Positions 19,408 through 28,030 of a DNA stretch of 64,000 bases are shown here, piece after piece. Every line of letters starts with the position of its first letter. The stretch's first letter is position 1. Position numbers and translations under genes: made by a program. The stretch comes from Solirubrobacterales bacterium. GTDB taxonomy: Bacteria > Actinomycetota > Thermoleophilia > Solirubrobacterales > 70-9. The stretch is from positions 1 to 64,000 of the forward strand of contig JANWHW010000015.1 of the NCBI GenBank assembly GCA_025450195.1. The letters run 5' to 3'. Under the pieces are notes generated by a model, which searched no databases, was not told the DNA's origin, and saw nothing but the letters and a program-made list of their open reading frames with translations.

Positions 19408-20611
19408 CGGCCTCAGCTCACCTCTCTCGGCGCCACCCGCGGTTGAGACCGAGGTGATGACGATCAACATCGGGCCGCATCACCCGGCTACGCACGGTGT
19501 GCTTCGGCTCGTAGTTGACCTCGAAGGCGAGGTGGTTAGAGATCTGAAGCCGGTGATCGGCTACGTCCACACCGGGATCGAAAAGTCCTGTGAGGACAAG
19601 AGCTACTGGAAGGTCATCCCCTTCGTCGAGCGGATGGACTACGTCTCCTTCTTCTTCCAGATGGAGGCCTTCTGCGGCGCGGTGGAGCGACTGGTCGACC
19701 TCGAGATCCCGCCCCGCGCCAAGTACCTACGGATGATCTTCCTCGAGCTGAACCGGATCCATTCCCACCTGGTCTGGCTGGGAACGACGGCTCTCGACCT
19801 CGGCGCGATCTCGATGCTCTGGTACTGCTTCCGCGAGCGCGAGCGGATCCTCGACCTGTTCGAGATGGCAACCGGTCAGCGGATGCACACCCGCTACTTC
19901 CAGGTCGGCGGCGTAATCGAGGACATCCCGGTCGGCTTCGAGGAGAAGCTGCGCAAGTTCATCGCCGACATGCCGGTGCGGGTCGGCCAGTACGAAGCGC
20001 TGCTCGACCGCAACGAGGTATTTCTGCAGCGGACCAAGGGGACCGGGATCGTCCCGCGCGAGCGACTGCTGGAGCTGGGAGTGACTGGGCCGCTGCTCCG
20101 CGCCGCCGGCGAGCCCTGGGACATGCGCAAGACGTTTGACTACCTCGCCTACCCCGAGATGGACTTCAAGATCCCGGTCGGCACGGTGGGTGACAACTAC
20201 GACCGCTATCGGGTGCGGCTGGCCGAGATAGTCGAGTCGGTGCGGATCGTCGAGCAGTCGCTCGACGCGCTGCCCGAGGGACCGTTCATCGCCGATGACC
20301 GCAAGTACGTGCTGCCTCCGCGCTCGGAGCTCCCAACCTCGATGGAGTCGCTGATCCATCACTTCAAGCTGGTCACCGAGGGCTACCGGGTGGCACCCGG
20401 CGAGGTCTACTACGCGATCGAGAGCCCGCGTGGCGAGCTGGGGTGCTTCGTCCTCGCCGACGGCTCCGCGAAGCCGGCCCGTGTCCACTTCCGTGATCCG
20501 TCATTCATCAACCTGCAGGCCTTCAAGGACATGGCGGTCGATACCTACGTCGCCGACATGATCGTCAGCCTCGGGATGCTCGATCCAATCCTGGGAGGGG
20601 TGGATCGATGA
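19400..20611 (+). CDS. nuoD: NADH-quinone oxidoreductase subunit D
   Basis: NIGPHHPATHGVLRLVVDLEGE, GYVHTGIEKSCEDKSYWK, ESPRGELGCFVLADGSAKPARVHFRDPSFINLQA. Confidence 0.97.
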   Translation: MADGLSSPLSAPPAVETEVMTINIGPHHPATHGVLRLVVDLEGEVVRDLKPVIGYVHTGIEKSCEDKSYWKVIPFVERMDYVSFFFQMEAFCGAVERLVDLEIPPRAKYLRMIFLELNRIHSHLVWLGTTALDLGAISMLWYCFRERERILDLFEMATGQRMHTRYFQVGGVIEDIPVGFEEKLRKFIADMPVRVGQYEALLDRNEVFLQRTKGTGIVPRERLLELGVTGPLLRAAGEPWDMRKTFDYLAYPEMDFKIPVGTVGDNYDRYRVRLAEIVESVRIVEQSLDALPEGPFIADDRKYVLPPRSELPTSMESLIHHFKLVTEGYRVAPGEVYYAIESPRGELGCFVLADGSAKPARVHFRDPSFINLQAFKDMAVDTYVADMIVSLGMLDPILGGVDR

Positions 20612-21270
20612 GTCCCGTTGACGGGCCCGGCGTCAGCAACCCCAACCTGCCGGTCGATCCGGCTCTGGTCGAGGGGCGAGTCCCGGATCGGGTTCCGGAG
20701 CAGGTCCCCGAGCTTCACGAGGTGGACTGCCCACCGGATCTGAAGGAGCACATCGAGACGCTGATGGGCCGCTACCCAGACCGGAAATCGGCCTCGATCC
20801 CGGCACTCTGGGCGGTGCAGCGACTCTATGGCTGGTGCACGCCGGAGGGGATACGGCAGGCGGCAGCGGTGATGCGGGTGACGCCCGCCTACCTGGAGTC
20901 AGTCGCCAGCTTCTATGACCTGCTGCACACCGAGCCTGTCGGCACCCACAAGGTCGCCGTCTGCACCAACATCAGCTGCTGGATGCGCGGTGCGGACGAG
21001 CTGCTCGAGGCTTTCCGCAGCGCCGCCGGGGGCGATGAGGACATCTTCGTGACCGGCTTCGAGTGCCTCGGAGCCTGCGACATCGCTCCAATGGTCTCTA
21101 TCGACGAGCGCTACTTCGGCCCACTTGAGGCCGCCGAGGCGGAGACCGCAATCGAGCAGCTCAGGACAGGCAAGGACGTACTGCCGGAGAAGGCGTTGGA
21201 GAAGCGGCCGCTGGCGGGCGACGCAGGCTCGACCGGCGGTGTCCCCAGAGCGGGTGATGCAGATGCCTGA
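20608..21270 (+). CDS. nuoE: NADH-quinone oxidoreductase subunit E
   Basis: VASFYDLLHTEPVGTHKVAVCTNISCWMRG, FECLGACDIAPMVSIDERYFG. Confidence 0.95.
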   Translation: MSPVDGPGVSNPNLPVDPALVEGRVPDRVPEQVPELHEVDCPPDLKEHIETLMGRYPDRKSASIPALWAVQRLYGWCTPEGIRQAAAVMRVTPAYLESVASFYDLLHTEPVGTHKVAVCTNISCWMRGADELLEAFRSAAGGDEDIFVTGFECLGACDIAPMVSIDERYFGPLEAAEAETAIEQLRTGKDVLPEKALEKRPLAGDAGSTGGVPRAGDADA

Positions 21271-22534
21271 GACAAGGGTGCTGTTGAAGCACGCCGAGGA
21301 CCCGGAGCTGCGCACGCTTGCCGGCTATAAGCGCTACGACGGCTACGGCGCCCTGGAGAAGGCCTACCGCCAGATGGAGGCCGAAGAGGTGCTGAAGGAG
21401 CTCGAGGACTCCGGCCTGCGCGGGCGCGGCGGAGCCGGCTTCTCGATGGGGAAAAAGGCCTCCTTCCTGCCGCGCGGCGAAATGCAGAAGTACCTCTGCT
21501 GCAACGCCGACGAGTCAGAGCCCGGCGCCTTCAAGGACCGCGAGCTGATGCAGCGCAATCCACACCAGCTGATCGAGGGGATCGCGATCGCCGCCCTCGC
21601 GGCCGACGCCGGCCACGCGTTCATCTTCATCCGTGGCGAGTACGACCTGCAGGCCGACATCCTCGACGCGGCGGTCGCCGAAGCCTATGAGGCCGGCTAC
21701 CTGGGCGAGAACATCCTCGGCACCCGCCGCGACCTCGAGCTGGTCGTCCATCGCGGCGCCGGTGCCTACATCTGCGGTGAGGAGACGGCGCTGCTCGATG
21801 CGCTCGAGGGCAAGCGCGGCAACCCGCGGCTGAAGCCCCCCTTCCCCGCTGTGCAGGGCCTCTACGGAGGGCCAACCCTGATCAACAACGTCGAGACGCT
21901 CTCCAACGTGCCGCGGATCGTCGCCCACGGCGCCGAGTGGTTCCGGGGCTTCGGCACCGAGCAGTCGCCAGGGACCAAGGTGGTCTCGGTTTCAGGCTGC
22001 GTGCAGCGCCCGGGAAACTACGAGGTCGAGCTCGGTGTCCCCACGCGCGAGCTGATCTATGAGCTGGCCGGCGGGCCCGGCGGCGGGCGCGAGGTGAAGG
22101 CCTTCTATCCGGGCGGCTCCTCCTCGCCAGTCCTCACTGCGGAGGAGGGCCTTGACCTGCCCTATTCCTTCGAGGACATGGCAGCAGCGGGTTCGATGCT
22201 GGGCTCGGGCTCGATCATCGTCGCCGACGACAGCGTCTCGATCCCGCACATGGCGCTGCGCACCGCGCGCTTCTACCACCACGAGTCCTGCGGCAAGTGC
22301 ACACCCTGCCGCGAGGGGACCAACTGGACGGTGAAGATGCTGGAACGAATGGTGCACGGCGAGGCGACCCCGATGGACCTCGACATCGTCGCTTCGGTGC
22401 AGGAGAACATCATCGGCCATTGCCTCTGCGTGCTCGGCGACTCGATGGCAATGCCGGTTGGGGCGATGGTCCGCAAGTTCCGCGGAGAGTTCGAGCAAGT
22501 GATGGCCGAGGCCGGCACGGCGGTGGCGGCGTGA
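21257..22534 (+). CDS. nuoF: NADH-quinone oxidoreductase subunit F
   Basis: GLRGRGGAGFSMGKKASF, CNADESEPGAFKDRELM, ESCGKCTPCREGTNW; start internal to the listed ORF. Confidence 0.97.
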   Translation: MQMPETRVLLKHAEDPELRTLAGYKRYDGYGALEKAYRQMEAEEVLKELEDSGLRGRGGAGFSMGKKASFLPRGEMQKYLCCNADESEPGAFKDRELMQRNPHQLIEGIAIAALAADAGHAFIFIRGEYDLQADILDAAVAEAYEAGYLGENILGTRRDLELVVHRGAGAYICGEETALLDALEGKRGNPRLKPPFPAVQGLYGGPTLINNVETLSNVPRIVAHGAEWFRGFGTEQSPGTKVVSVSGCVQRPGNYEVELGVPTRELIYELAGGPGGGREVKAFYPGGSSSPVLTAEEGLDLPYSFEDMAAAGSMLGSGSIIVADDSVSIPHMALRTARFYHHESCGKCTPCREGTNWTVKMLERMVHGEATPMDLDIVASVQENIIGHCLCVLGDSMAMPVGAMVRKFRGEFEQVMAEAGTAVAA

Positions 22535-24990
22535 GCGGGAAAGAGATAACTCTGATCGTCGACGGGCGCGAGGTGGCGGCGACCGAGGGTGAGATGCTGC
22601 ACGACGCGGCGAAGCGCGGCGACGTCGAGATCCCGGTCTTCTGTTACGAGCCGAAGCTCGGCGAGCCGGTCGGGGCCTGCCGCATGTGCCTGGTCGAGAT
22701 CGAGGGCATCCCAAAGCTGCAGACCTCCTGCTCCACCCCCGTCCGCGACGGGATGGTCGTCCACACCCGCACCGACCAGGTCAAACACGCCCAGAGCGCG
22801 GTGGTCGAGTTCCTGCTCGTCAACCACCCGCTGGACTGCCCGGTCTGCGACAAAGGCGGCGAATGCCCGCTGCAGGACATCACGATGGGTTGGGGGCCCG
22901 GCAAGACCCGCTTCACAGACGACAAGCGCCACTTCCAGAAGCCGATCGAACTCTCGCCGCTGGTCGCGATCGACCGCGAGCGCTGCCTCCACTGCTACCG
23001 CTTCGTCCGCTTCAGCCAAGAGGTCGCCGAGGACGAGCAGCTGCAGTTGCTGGAGCGCGGCGACCGCACCTTCGTTGGGACCTTCGACGACCGTCCCTAC
23101 GTGGCGCCTTTCCACGGCAACATCACCGACCTCTGCCCGGTCGGCGCCCTGACCAACTACACCTACCGCTTCCGCGCCCGGCCCTGGGACGTCGAGCAGG
23201 CCGGCTCGGTCTGCACGCTGTGCCCGAGCCAGTGCAACGTCAGCTTCACCGTCCGCGACGAGCAGGTGAAGCGGGTCGTCGCCCGCGACAACCCCGACGT
23301 CGACGACGGTTGGCTCTGCGACCGCGGCCGCTACGGCTTCGAGATGTTCGCCGCCGAGGAGCGGGTCACCGAGCCACGGCTGAAAGGTGCCGCCGGGGGG
23401 GCTGACTGGCAAGCGGCAATCGAGAAAGCCGCCGCCGGCCTCAAGGCCGCCGGTGTGGGCAAGGTCGCAGCGATCGTCGGCGACGCCTCCAACGAGGAGG
23501 GCTATCTGGTCCAGCGCATCATGCGCGAGGCACTGGACTCGGAGAACGTCGCTGCCGGGCGTGCCTACGGCATCTTGCGGCATGACCTCGTCGACATCTC
23601 TCAGCCTGCCCTCTCCGCCAGGGTGCGAGACATCGACGCGGCCGACGCCATCCTCGTGATCGGCACCGACCCGCTACATGACTCGCCGATCCTCGACCTG
23701 CGGATCCGCAAGGCGGTGCGTCGCAACGGGACGAAGCTGGCGGTTGCGACGGAGCGGCCGACGACCCTCGACGGCGGCGCCGACGCCGCCGTTCGCTACA
23801 TCCCGAACGCGACGGGGGCCTTCCTTGACGATCTGGTGAAGAGCCTTAGCGGCAGCGGGGACGGCGAGTCGCATTTCGGCGCCGACGCCTCCCAGATCGC
23901 CGATGTCCTCCGCGACGCAGAGAAGGTCGTCGTCGTCTGGGGCGAGAACGTAGCCTGGGGAGACGGTCGCGGCCTGCTGGCACTGGCCGAGGCCCTGAAC
24001 ATCGCCGAGCACGACGGGGCCGGGATGCTCGAGGTTCCGGAGTTAGCGAACGCCCGCGGTCTGCGCGAGGTCGGCTGCATGCCCGAAGCCGGGCCTGGAC
24101 TCAGCCAGCGGCTCGGGGGGATGGGCGTCGCGGGGATACGTGACGGCCTTCAGTCGGGTGAGATCGAGTCGCTGATCCTCTTCGGGGTCGACCCGATCCG
24201 AGATTTCCCCAATACCGCCAGGTGGAAGTCGGCGCTGGCCGCCGCTGATCACGTCGTCTGCTTCTCGATGTTCGAGAACAAGACGACCGCCCTCGCCGAC
24301 GTCGTCTTCCCGCTGGAGTCGCACGCCGAGAAAGACGGCACGATCACGCATCCAGACGGTCGCCTGCAACGAGTGCGGCCCAGCGCCTCCCGTCCAGGTG
24401 ACATCCGCCCGAACTGGGGAATCCTCGCCGAGCTGTCGCTGGCGCTCGGGTTTGACACTGGCATCTCCTCTCAGCCTTCCGCCTTCGCGGCCCTGGCCGG
24501 CGAGGTTCCCTTCTATGCCGGCATCACCGACGGCGACATCGGCGGTCGCGGCATTCGCTGGCAGGAGGGGCCGGCGGCGGCGGCCTTCCCGACCAGGCCC
24601 GAGCCGAGCGGCGATCCCGTCGAGCTCGTCTTCGAGAACGAACCCGGCGAGACGACCTACACCGAGGCCCGCAGCTACGACCTGGATGTCTCGACGTACC
24701 GGGATCTCTGGGTCGGCCCGATCACCGAGCTGAACCCGCCGCTGCGGTTCCTGTCCCCACGGCAGACCCTGGAGCTGTCCCCTGGCGATGCGGAGCGGCT
24801 GAAGCTGGAGGGCGGCGACGAGGTCACCGTCAGCCAGAACGGGTCCACCATCCGGGCGCGGGTCGCAGTCAGGGAACGGATGCGCGACGGCACCGGTTTC
24901 CTGATCGAGGGCACCGCGAGCGACAACGCCAATGCCCTCCCTGACCTAGCGGGAACGATCGCTGCAAAGATCGCGAAGGTGGGCGAGTGA
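22531..24990 (+). CDS. nuoG: NADH-quinone oxidoreductase subunit G
   Basis: N-terminal 2Fe-2S VGACRMCLVEIEG, CDKGGECPLQD, RCLHCYRFVRF, molybdopterin-oxidoreductase domain; GTG start at 22531 overlapping nuoF stop. Confidence 0.96.
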   Translation: MSGKEITLIVDGREVAATEGEMLHDAAKRGDVEIPVFCYEPKLGEPVGACRMCLVEIEGIPKLQTSCSTPVRDGMVVHTRTDQVKHAQSAVVEFLLVNHPLDCPVCDKGGECPLQDITMGWGPGKTRFTDDKRHFQKPIELSPLVAIDRERCLHCYRFVRFSQEVAEDEQLQLLERGDRTFVGTFDDRPYVAPFHGNITDLCPVGALTNYTYRFRARPWDVEQAGSVCTLCPSQCNVSFTVRDEQVKRVVARDNPDVDDGWLCDRGRYGFEMFAAEERVTEPRLKGAAGGADWQAAIEKAAAGLKAAGVGKVAAIVGDASNEEGYLVQRIMREALDSENVAAGRAYGILRHDLVDISQPALSARVRDIDAADAILVIGTDPLHDSPILDLRIRKAVRRNGTKLAVATERPTTLDGGADAAVRYIPNATGAFLDDLVKSLSGSGDGESHFGADASQIADVLRDAEKVVVVWGENVAWGDGRGLLALAEALNIAEHDGAGMLEVPELANARGLREVGCMPEAGPGLSQRLGGMGVAGIRDGLQSGEIESLILFGVDPIRDFPNTARWKSALAAADHVVCFSMFENKTTALADVVFPLESHAEKDGTITHPDGRLQRVRPSASRPGDIRPNWGILAELSLALGFDTGISSQPSAFAALAGEVPFYAGITDGDIGGRGIRWQEGPAAAAFPTRPEPSGDPVELVFENEPGETTYTEARSYDLDVSTYRDLWVGPITELNPPLRFLSPRQTLELSPGDAERLKLEGGDEVTVSQNGSTIRARVAVRERMRDGTGFLIEGTASDNANALPDLAGTIAAKIAKVGE

Positions 24991-25985
24991 TCCCGATCGC
25001 CGACACCAACTTTGTCGAAGCGACCTGGATCATGATCGTCAAGTCGCTGGTGATCTTTGGGGTGATCTTCGCGATCTTGCCGCTGATGACGGTCCTGGAG
25101 CGCAAGCTGATCGGCCGTTTCCAGCACCGCTACGGGCCAAACAGGGTCGGCCCATTCGGCATCCTGCAGCCGCTTGCGGACGTCGGCAAGCTCCTCGGCA
25201 AGGAGGCGTTCATGCCGGCCAACGCGATCCCAACGCTGTTCGTGCTCGGACCCCTGCTGACCGTCCTCTCGGGTGTGCTGGCGCTGGCGATCATCCCCTG
25301 GGGCGACGTGCAGGATGGTGTCGGCCTCTACGGGATCGACGTCCCGATCGGGATCCTCTACTTCTTCGCGGTCGGCTCGATCGCCTTCTACGGAGTGCTC
25401 CTGGGTGGCTGGTCCTCGGGCTCGAAGTACAGCCTGCTGGGAGCGATGCGGGGTGCCGCGCAGCTGATCTCCTACGAGGTCTCGATGGGCCTGGCGCTGC
25501 TCGGCGCGGTCATGATGGCCGGCTCGCTCTCTCTGGTCGACGTGGTCCATGCCCAGGGCGAGGTCTGGTTCATCGTGCCCCAGATCGTCGGTTTCCTGAT
25601 CTTCATGCTCGCCGGCTTTGCGGAGACCAACCGCACCCCGTTCGACATGCCCGAGGCCGACGCCGAGCTGGTGCAGGGCTTCATGACCGAGTACGGCGGG
25701 ATGCGCTTCGGCAGCTTCCTGCTGGTCGAATATATGGAGATCATCGTCGTCTCCGGAATCGCCGCCGCGATGTTCCTGGGCGGCTGGATGGGGCCCGGGC
25801 CGGGCTTCCTCGACCCGATCTGGATGCTGACGAAGATGCTCGGGCTGGTGCTCCTCTTCATCTGGATACGGGCGACGCTGCCGCGCCTGCGCTACGACCA
25901 GCTGATGAGCCTGGGTTGGAAGATCCTCCTACCGCTCGCCACCCTCAACGTCCTCGTCACCGCCGTTCTGGTGGTGCTCACATGA
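24987..25985 (+). CDS. nuoH: NADH-quinone oxidoreductase subunit H
   Basis: ERKLIGRFQHRYGPNRVGPFGILQPLADVGKLLGKE, AETNRTPFDMPEADAELVQGF. Confidence 0.97.
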   Translation: MIPIADTNFVEATWIMIVKSLVIFGVIFAILPLMTVLERKLIGRFQHRYGPNRVGPFGILQPLADVGKLLGKEAFMPANAIPTLFVLGPLLTVLSGVLALAIIPWGDVQDGVGLYGIDVPIGILYFFAVGSIAFYGVLLGGWSSGSKYSLLGAMRGAAQLISYEVSMGLALLGAVMMAGSLSLVDVVHAQGEVWFIVPQIVGFLIFMLAGFAETNRTPFDMPEADAELVQGFMTEYGGMRFGSFLLVEYMEIIVVSGIAAAMFLGGWMGPGPGFLDPIWMLTKMLGLVLLFIWIRATLPRLRYDQLMSLGWKILLPLATLNVLVTAVLVVLT

Positions 25986-26010
25986 CCAGGCGAGGCGACT
26001 TGGGGTCGCT

Positions 26011-26589
26011 ATGCGGCACCAACCCGCCTCAGCGGGGGTTTCGCTCATGACCGAATTTCCGTATCTGAAAGACCAGGATGCGGTGGAGGTCCAGCGGGGG
26101 CCCGAGCCCGGCGGGGTGGGTGGCGCCTACCGCGCCTTTGGAGAGACGCTGCGCGGTCTGAAGACGACGATGGCCCGCCTGATCGAGGGGCCGCTGACGA
26201 TCCAGTACCCGGAGGAGAAGACCCCGGTCTACCCGCGTTTCCGCGGTCGCCACAAGCTGCATAAGTTCGAGGACACCGGGTTGGAGAAGTGCGTCGGCTG
26301 CTCGCTCTGCGCCGCCGCCTGCCCGGCCGATTGCATCCGGGTCGTCGCCGCTGAGAACATCCCCGGCGACCGCGTCTCGGCCGGCGAGCGCTACGCGGCC
26401 GTCTACGAGATCAATCTCTCGCGCTGCATCTTCTGCGGCTACTGCGAGATCGCTTGCCCCTTCGACGCGATCACGATGGGCCACGACTACGAGATGGCCG
26501 ACTACGACCGCGACGACCTGATCTTCACCAAGGAGATGCTGCTCGCGGAGCCGATCGAGCGCACGCCGCTGCGGGCGGAGGGCGAGTGA
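26011..26589 (+). CDS. nuoI: NADH-quinone oxidoreductase subunit I
   Basis: CVGCSLCAAACPADCI and CIFCGYCEIACPFDAI ferredoxin motifs; start probably at MTEFPYL (26047). Confidence 0.95.
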   Translation: MRHQPASAGVSLMTEFPYLKDQDAVEVQRGPEPGGVGGAYRAFGETLRGLKTTMARLIEGPLTIQYPEEKTPVYPRFRGRHKLHKFEDTGLEKCVGCSLCAAACPADCIRVVAAENIPGDRVSAGERYAAVYEINLSRCIFCGYCEIACPFDAITMGHDYEMADYDRDDLIFTKEMLLAEPIERTPLRAEGE

Positions 26590-26672
26590 GCGGCCCAATC
26601 GTCACGGTCATCGCCGGGTGTTCGAACCCGTGGCGATTGGGGTGCGAGCAAAAAGGTCGTTCGCGGGGCGCG

Positions 26673-26957
26673 CTACTCCGGATCCGGCCGAACCAACACC
26701 GTGTCCGCGACCGGGATGACCTCGTCGACAGGAAGGTCGGCGCGCTCGGCGTGTTCCCGTATCGCCTCGGGACTCGTCGCCTGGTAGATGCAGACTGTGC
26801 CGACCGAACCGCCGCCCTCCTCGAGGACGTAGCTGCGGATCCAGCGGATGTCGTCGGACATCTCCTCGTCTCCAACCTGACGGGAACGCTCGGCGGCCGT
26901 TTCCAGATCGCCCGGAGAGCGCCAGCCGCTCCGTCGAAGAATCACATACGTGTTCAT
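26673..26957 (-). CDS. DUF4242-like protein (SCO4226-type family), antisense gene inside the nuo operon
   Basis: MNTYVILRRSGW ... DIRWIRSYVLEEGGGSVGTVCIYQATSPEAIREHAERADLPVDEVIPVADTVLVRP. Confidence 0.75.
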   Translation of the reverse strand: MNTYVILRRSGWRSPGDLETAAERSRQVGDEEMSDDIRWIRSYVLEEGGGSVGTVCIYQATSPEAIREHAERADLPVDEVIPVADTVLVRPDPE

Positions 26958-27056
26958 AGTGCCTCCGTTTCGCTTGCAAGCGGGAATGCCGCAGCGTCTA
27001 GAACCATCGAACCATGCCGCGGATGTGGCGTCAATGCCCGAAGGGCAGGCGCATAG

Positions 27057-27731
27057 ATGGAAGCGGTGCTCTTCTTCGCGGCAGCCATCGGCGCCCTCGG
27101 GGGCGCGATGGGAGTGGTGGCCCTACGCGACCCCTTCTACGGGGTGCTGGCCCTGGTCATCCACCTCTTCTCGCTGGCAGTCCTCTTCCTGCTTCTCAGC
27201 GCAGCCTTCCTCGCGGCCGCGCAGGTGGTCGTGTACGCCGGCGCCGTGGTCGTCCTCTACGTCTTCGTCGCGGCCTATGTCGGCGGCGATCGGGAATCGG
27301 AGTTGGAGCCGATCCGCGGCCAACGGTTCCTCGCCCCGCTGCTCGGTGCCGCCCTCTTCATCGAGCTGGCGATCGCCGTGCTCGGCTCCTCGCTGCTGGC
27401 ACTGGGCACGGATGGGCCTGACGTCAAGGCCGGTTTCGGCGATCCAGCCGAGATCGGCTACCTGCTCCTGGAACGCTTCCTGCTCCCCTTCGAGGCCTCC
27501 TCGATCCTCCTTCTCCTGGCAGCAGTCGGCGCCGTCATCCTCGCGGGCAGGAGGGTGGACCTTGGGTCGGGCCCGTCGGGCTCGCATTCGCGAGGAGTTC
27601 CCGCCGGACCCAACCCAAGCTCCGCCGAGCTGCACGACGAGGAAGCTCCGCAGCCCGTCGGGGGACGTCAGCCGGGGGACACCTCCGACGAACACTCGGC
27701 GAAGCGTTCGGAGGGGGTGTCCCCCGCCTGA
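27057..27731 (+). CDS. nuoJ: NADH-quinone oxidoreductase subunit J with repeat-derived C-terminal extension
   Basis: FFAAAIGALGGAMGVVALRDPFYGVLALVIHLFSLAVLFLLLSAAFLAAAQVVVYAGAVVVLYVFV; low-complexity tail after ILAGRR encoded by hairpin-rich DNA. Confidence 0.93.
   Translation: MEAVLFFAAAIGALGGAMGVVALRDPFYGVLALVIHLFSLAVLFLLLSAAFLAAAQVVVYAGAVVVLYVFVAAYVGGDRESELEPIRGQRFLAPLLGAALFIELAIAVLGSSLLALGTDGPDVKAGFGDPAEIGYLLLERFLLPFEASSILLLLAAVGAVILAGRRVDLGSGPSGSHSRGVPAGPNPSSAELHDEEAPQPVGGRQPGDTSDEHSAKRSEGVSPA
27561..27725. repeat. Palindrome-rich tract encoding the nuoJ C-terminal tail
   Basis: Hairpin 1: cttgggtcgggcccg...cggacccaacccaag (27561-27619). Hairpin 2: gggggacacctcc...ggagggggtgtccccc (27674-27725). 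Confidence 0.65.
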
Positions 27732-28030
27732 TGGCCATCGAGTGGTACGTGGTGCTGTCGAGCCTGATCTTTGCGGTCGGCGCGATGGGCATCCTGACCC
27801 GGCGGAGCCCGATCGTGATCCTGCTCTGCCTCGAGCTGATGCTGAATGCCGGCAACCTGGCGCTGATCGCCTTCAGTCGGATGGTCGGCAACCAGGAGGG
27901 GCAGGTGTTCGCACTGGTCGTAATGGTTGTCGCCGCCTGCGAGGTCGTGATCGGCCTCGGGATCATCGTCGCGATCTTCCGGCGCAAACTGCCGCTTGAC
28001 GTCGATGAGCTGAGGGAGCTGCAGGGATGA
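27731..28030 (+). CDS. nuoK: NADH-quinone oxidoreductase subunit K
   Basis: YVVLSSLIFAVGAMGILTRRSPIVILLCLELMLNAGNLALIAF. Confidence 0.97.
   Translation: MAIEWYVVLSSLIFAVGAMGILTRRSPIVILLCLELMLNAGNLALIAFSRMVGNQEGQVFALVVMVVAACEVVIGLGIIVAIFRRKLPLDVDELRELQG

Noticed and set aside
22273-23583. 436-aa minus-strand ORF
   Set aside because: Antisense to nuoF/nuoG with no domain-like motifs; GC-driven artefact.
26612-26645. tRNA-like T-arm (gggttcgaacaccc on the minus strand)
   Set aside because: No acceptor, D or anticodon arms and no CCA context. It is better explained as a short hairpin atcgccgggt...acccgtggcgat after nuoI.
26895-26950. Third copy of the 58-bp leader repeat suggested by cgaagaatcacat (similar short matches at about 58577 and 63483)
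   Set aside because: Only about 10-13 nt match, without the rest of the repeat or the start-codon spacing; chance similarity likely.
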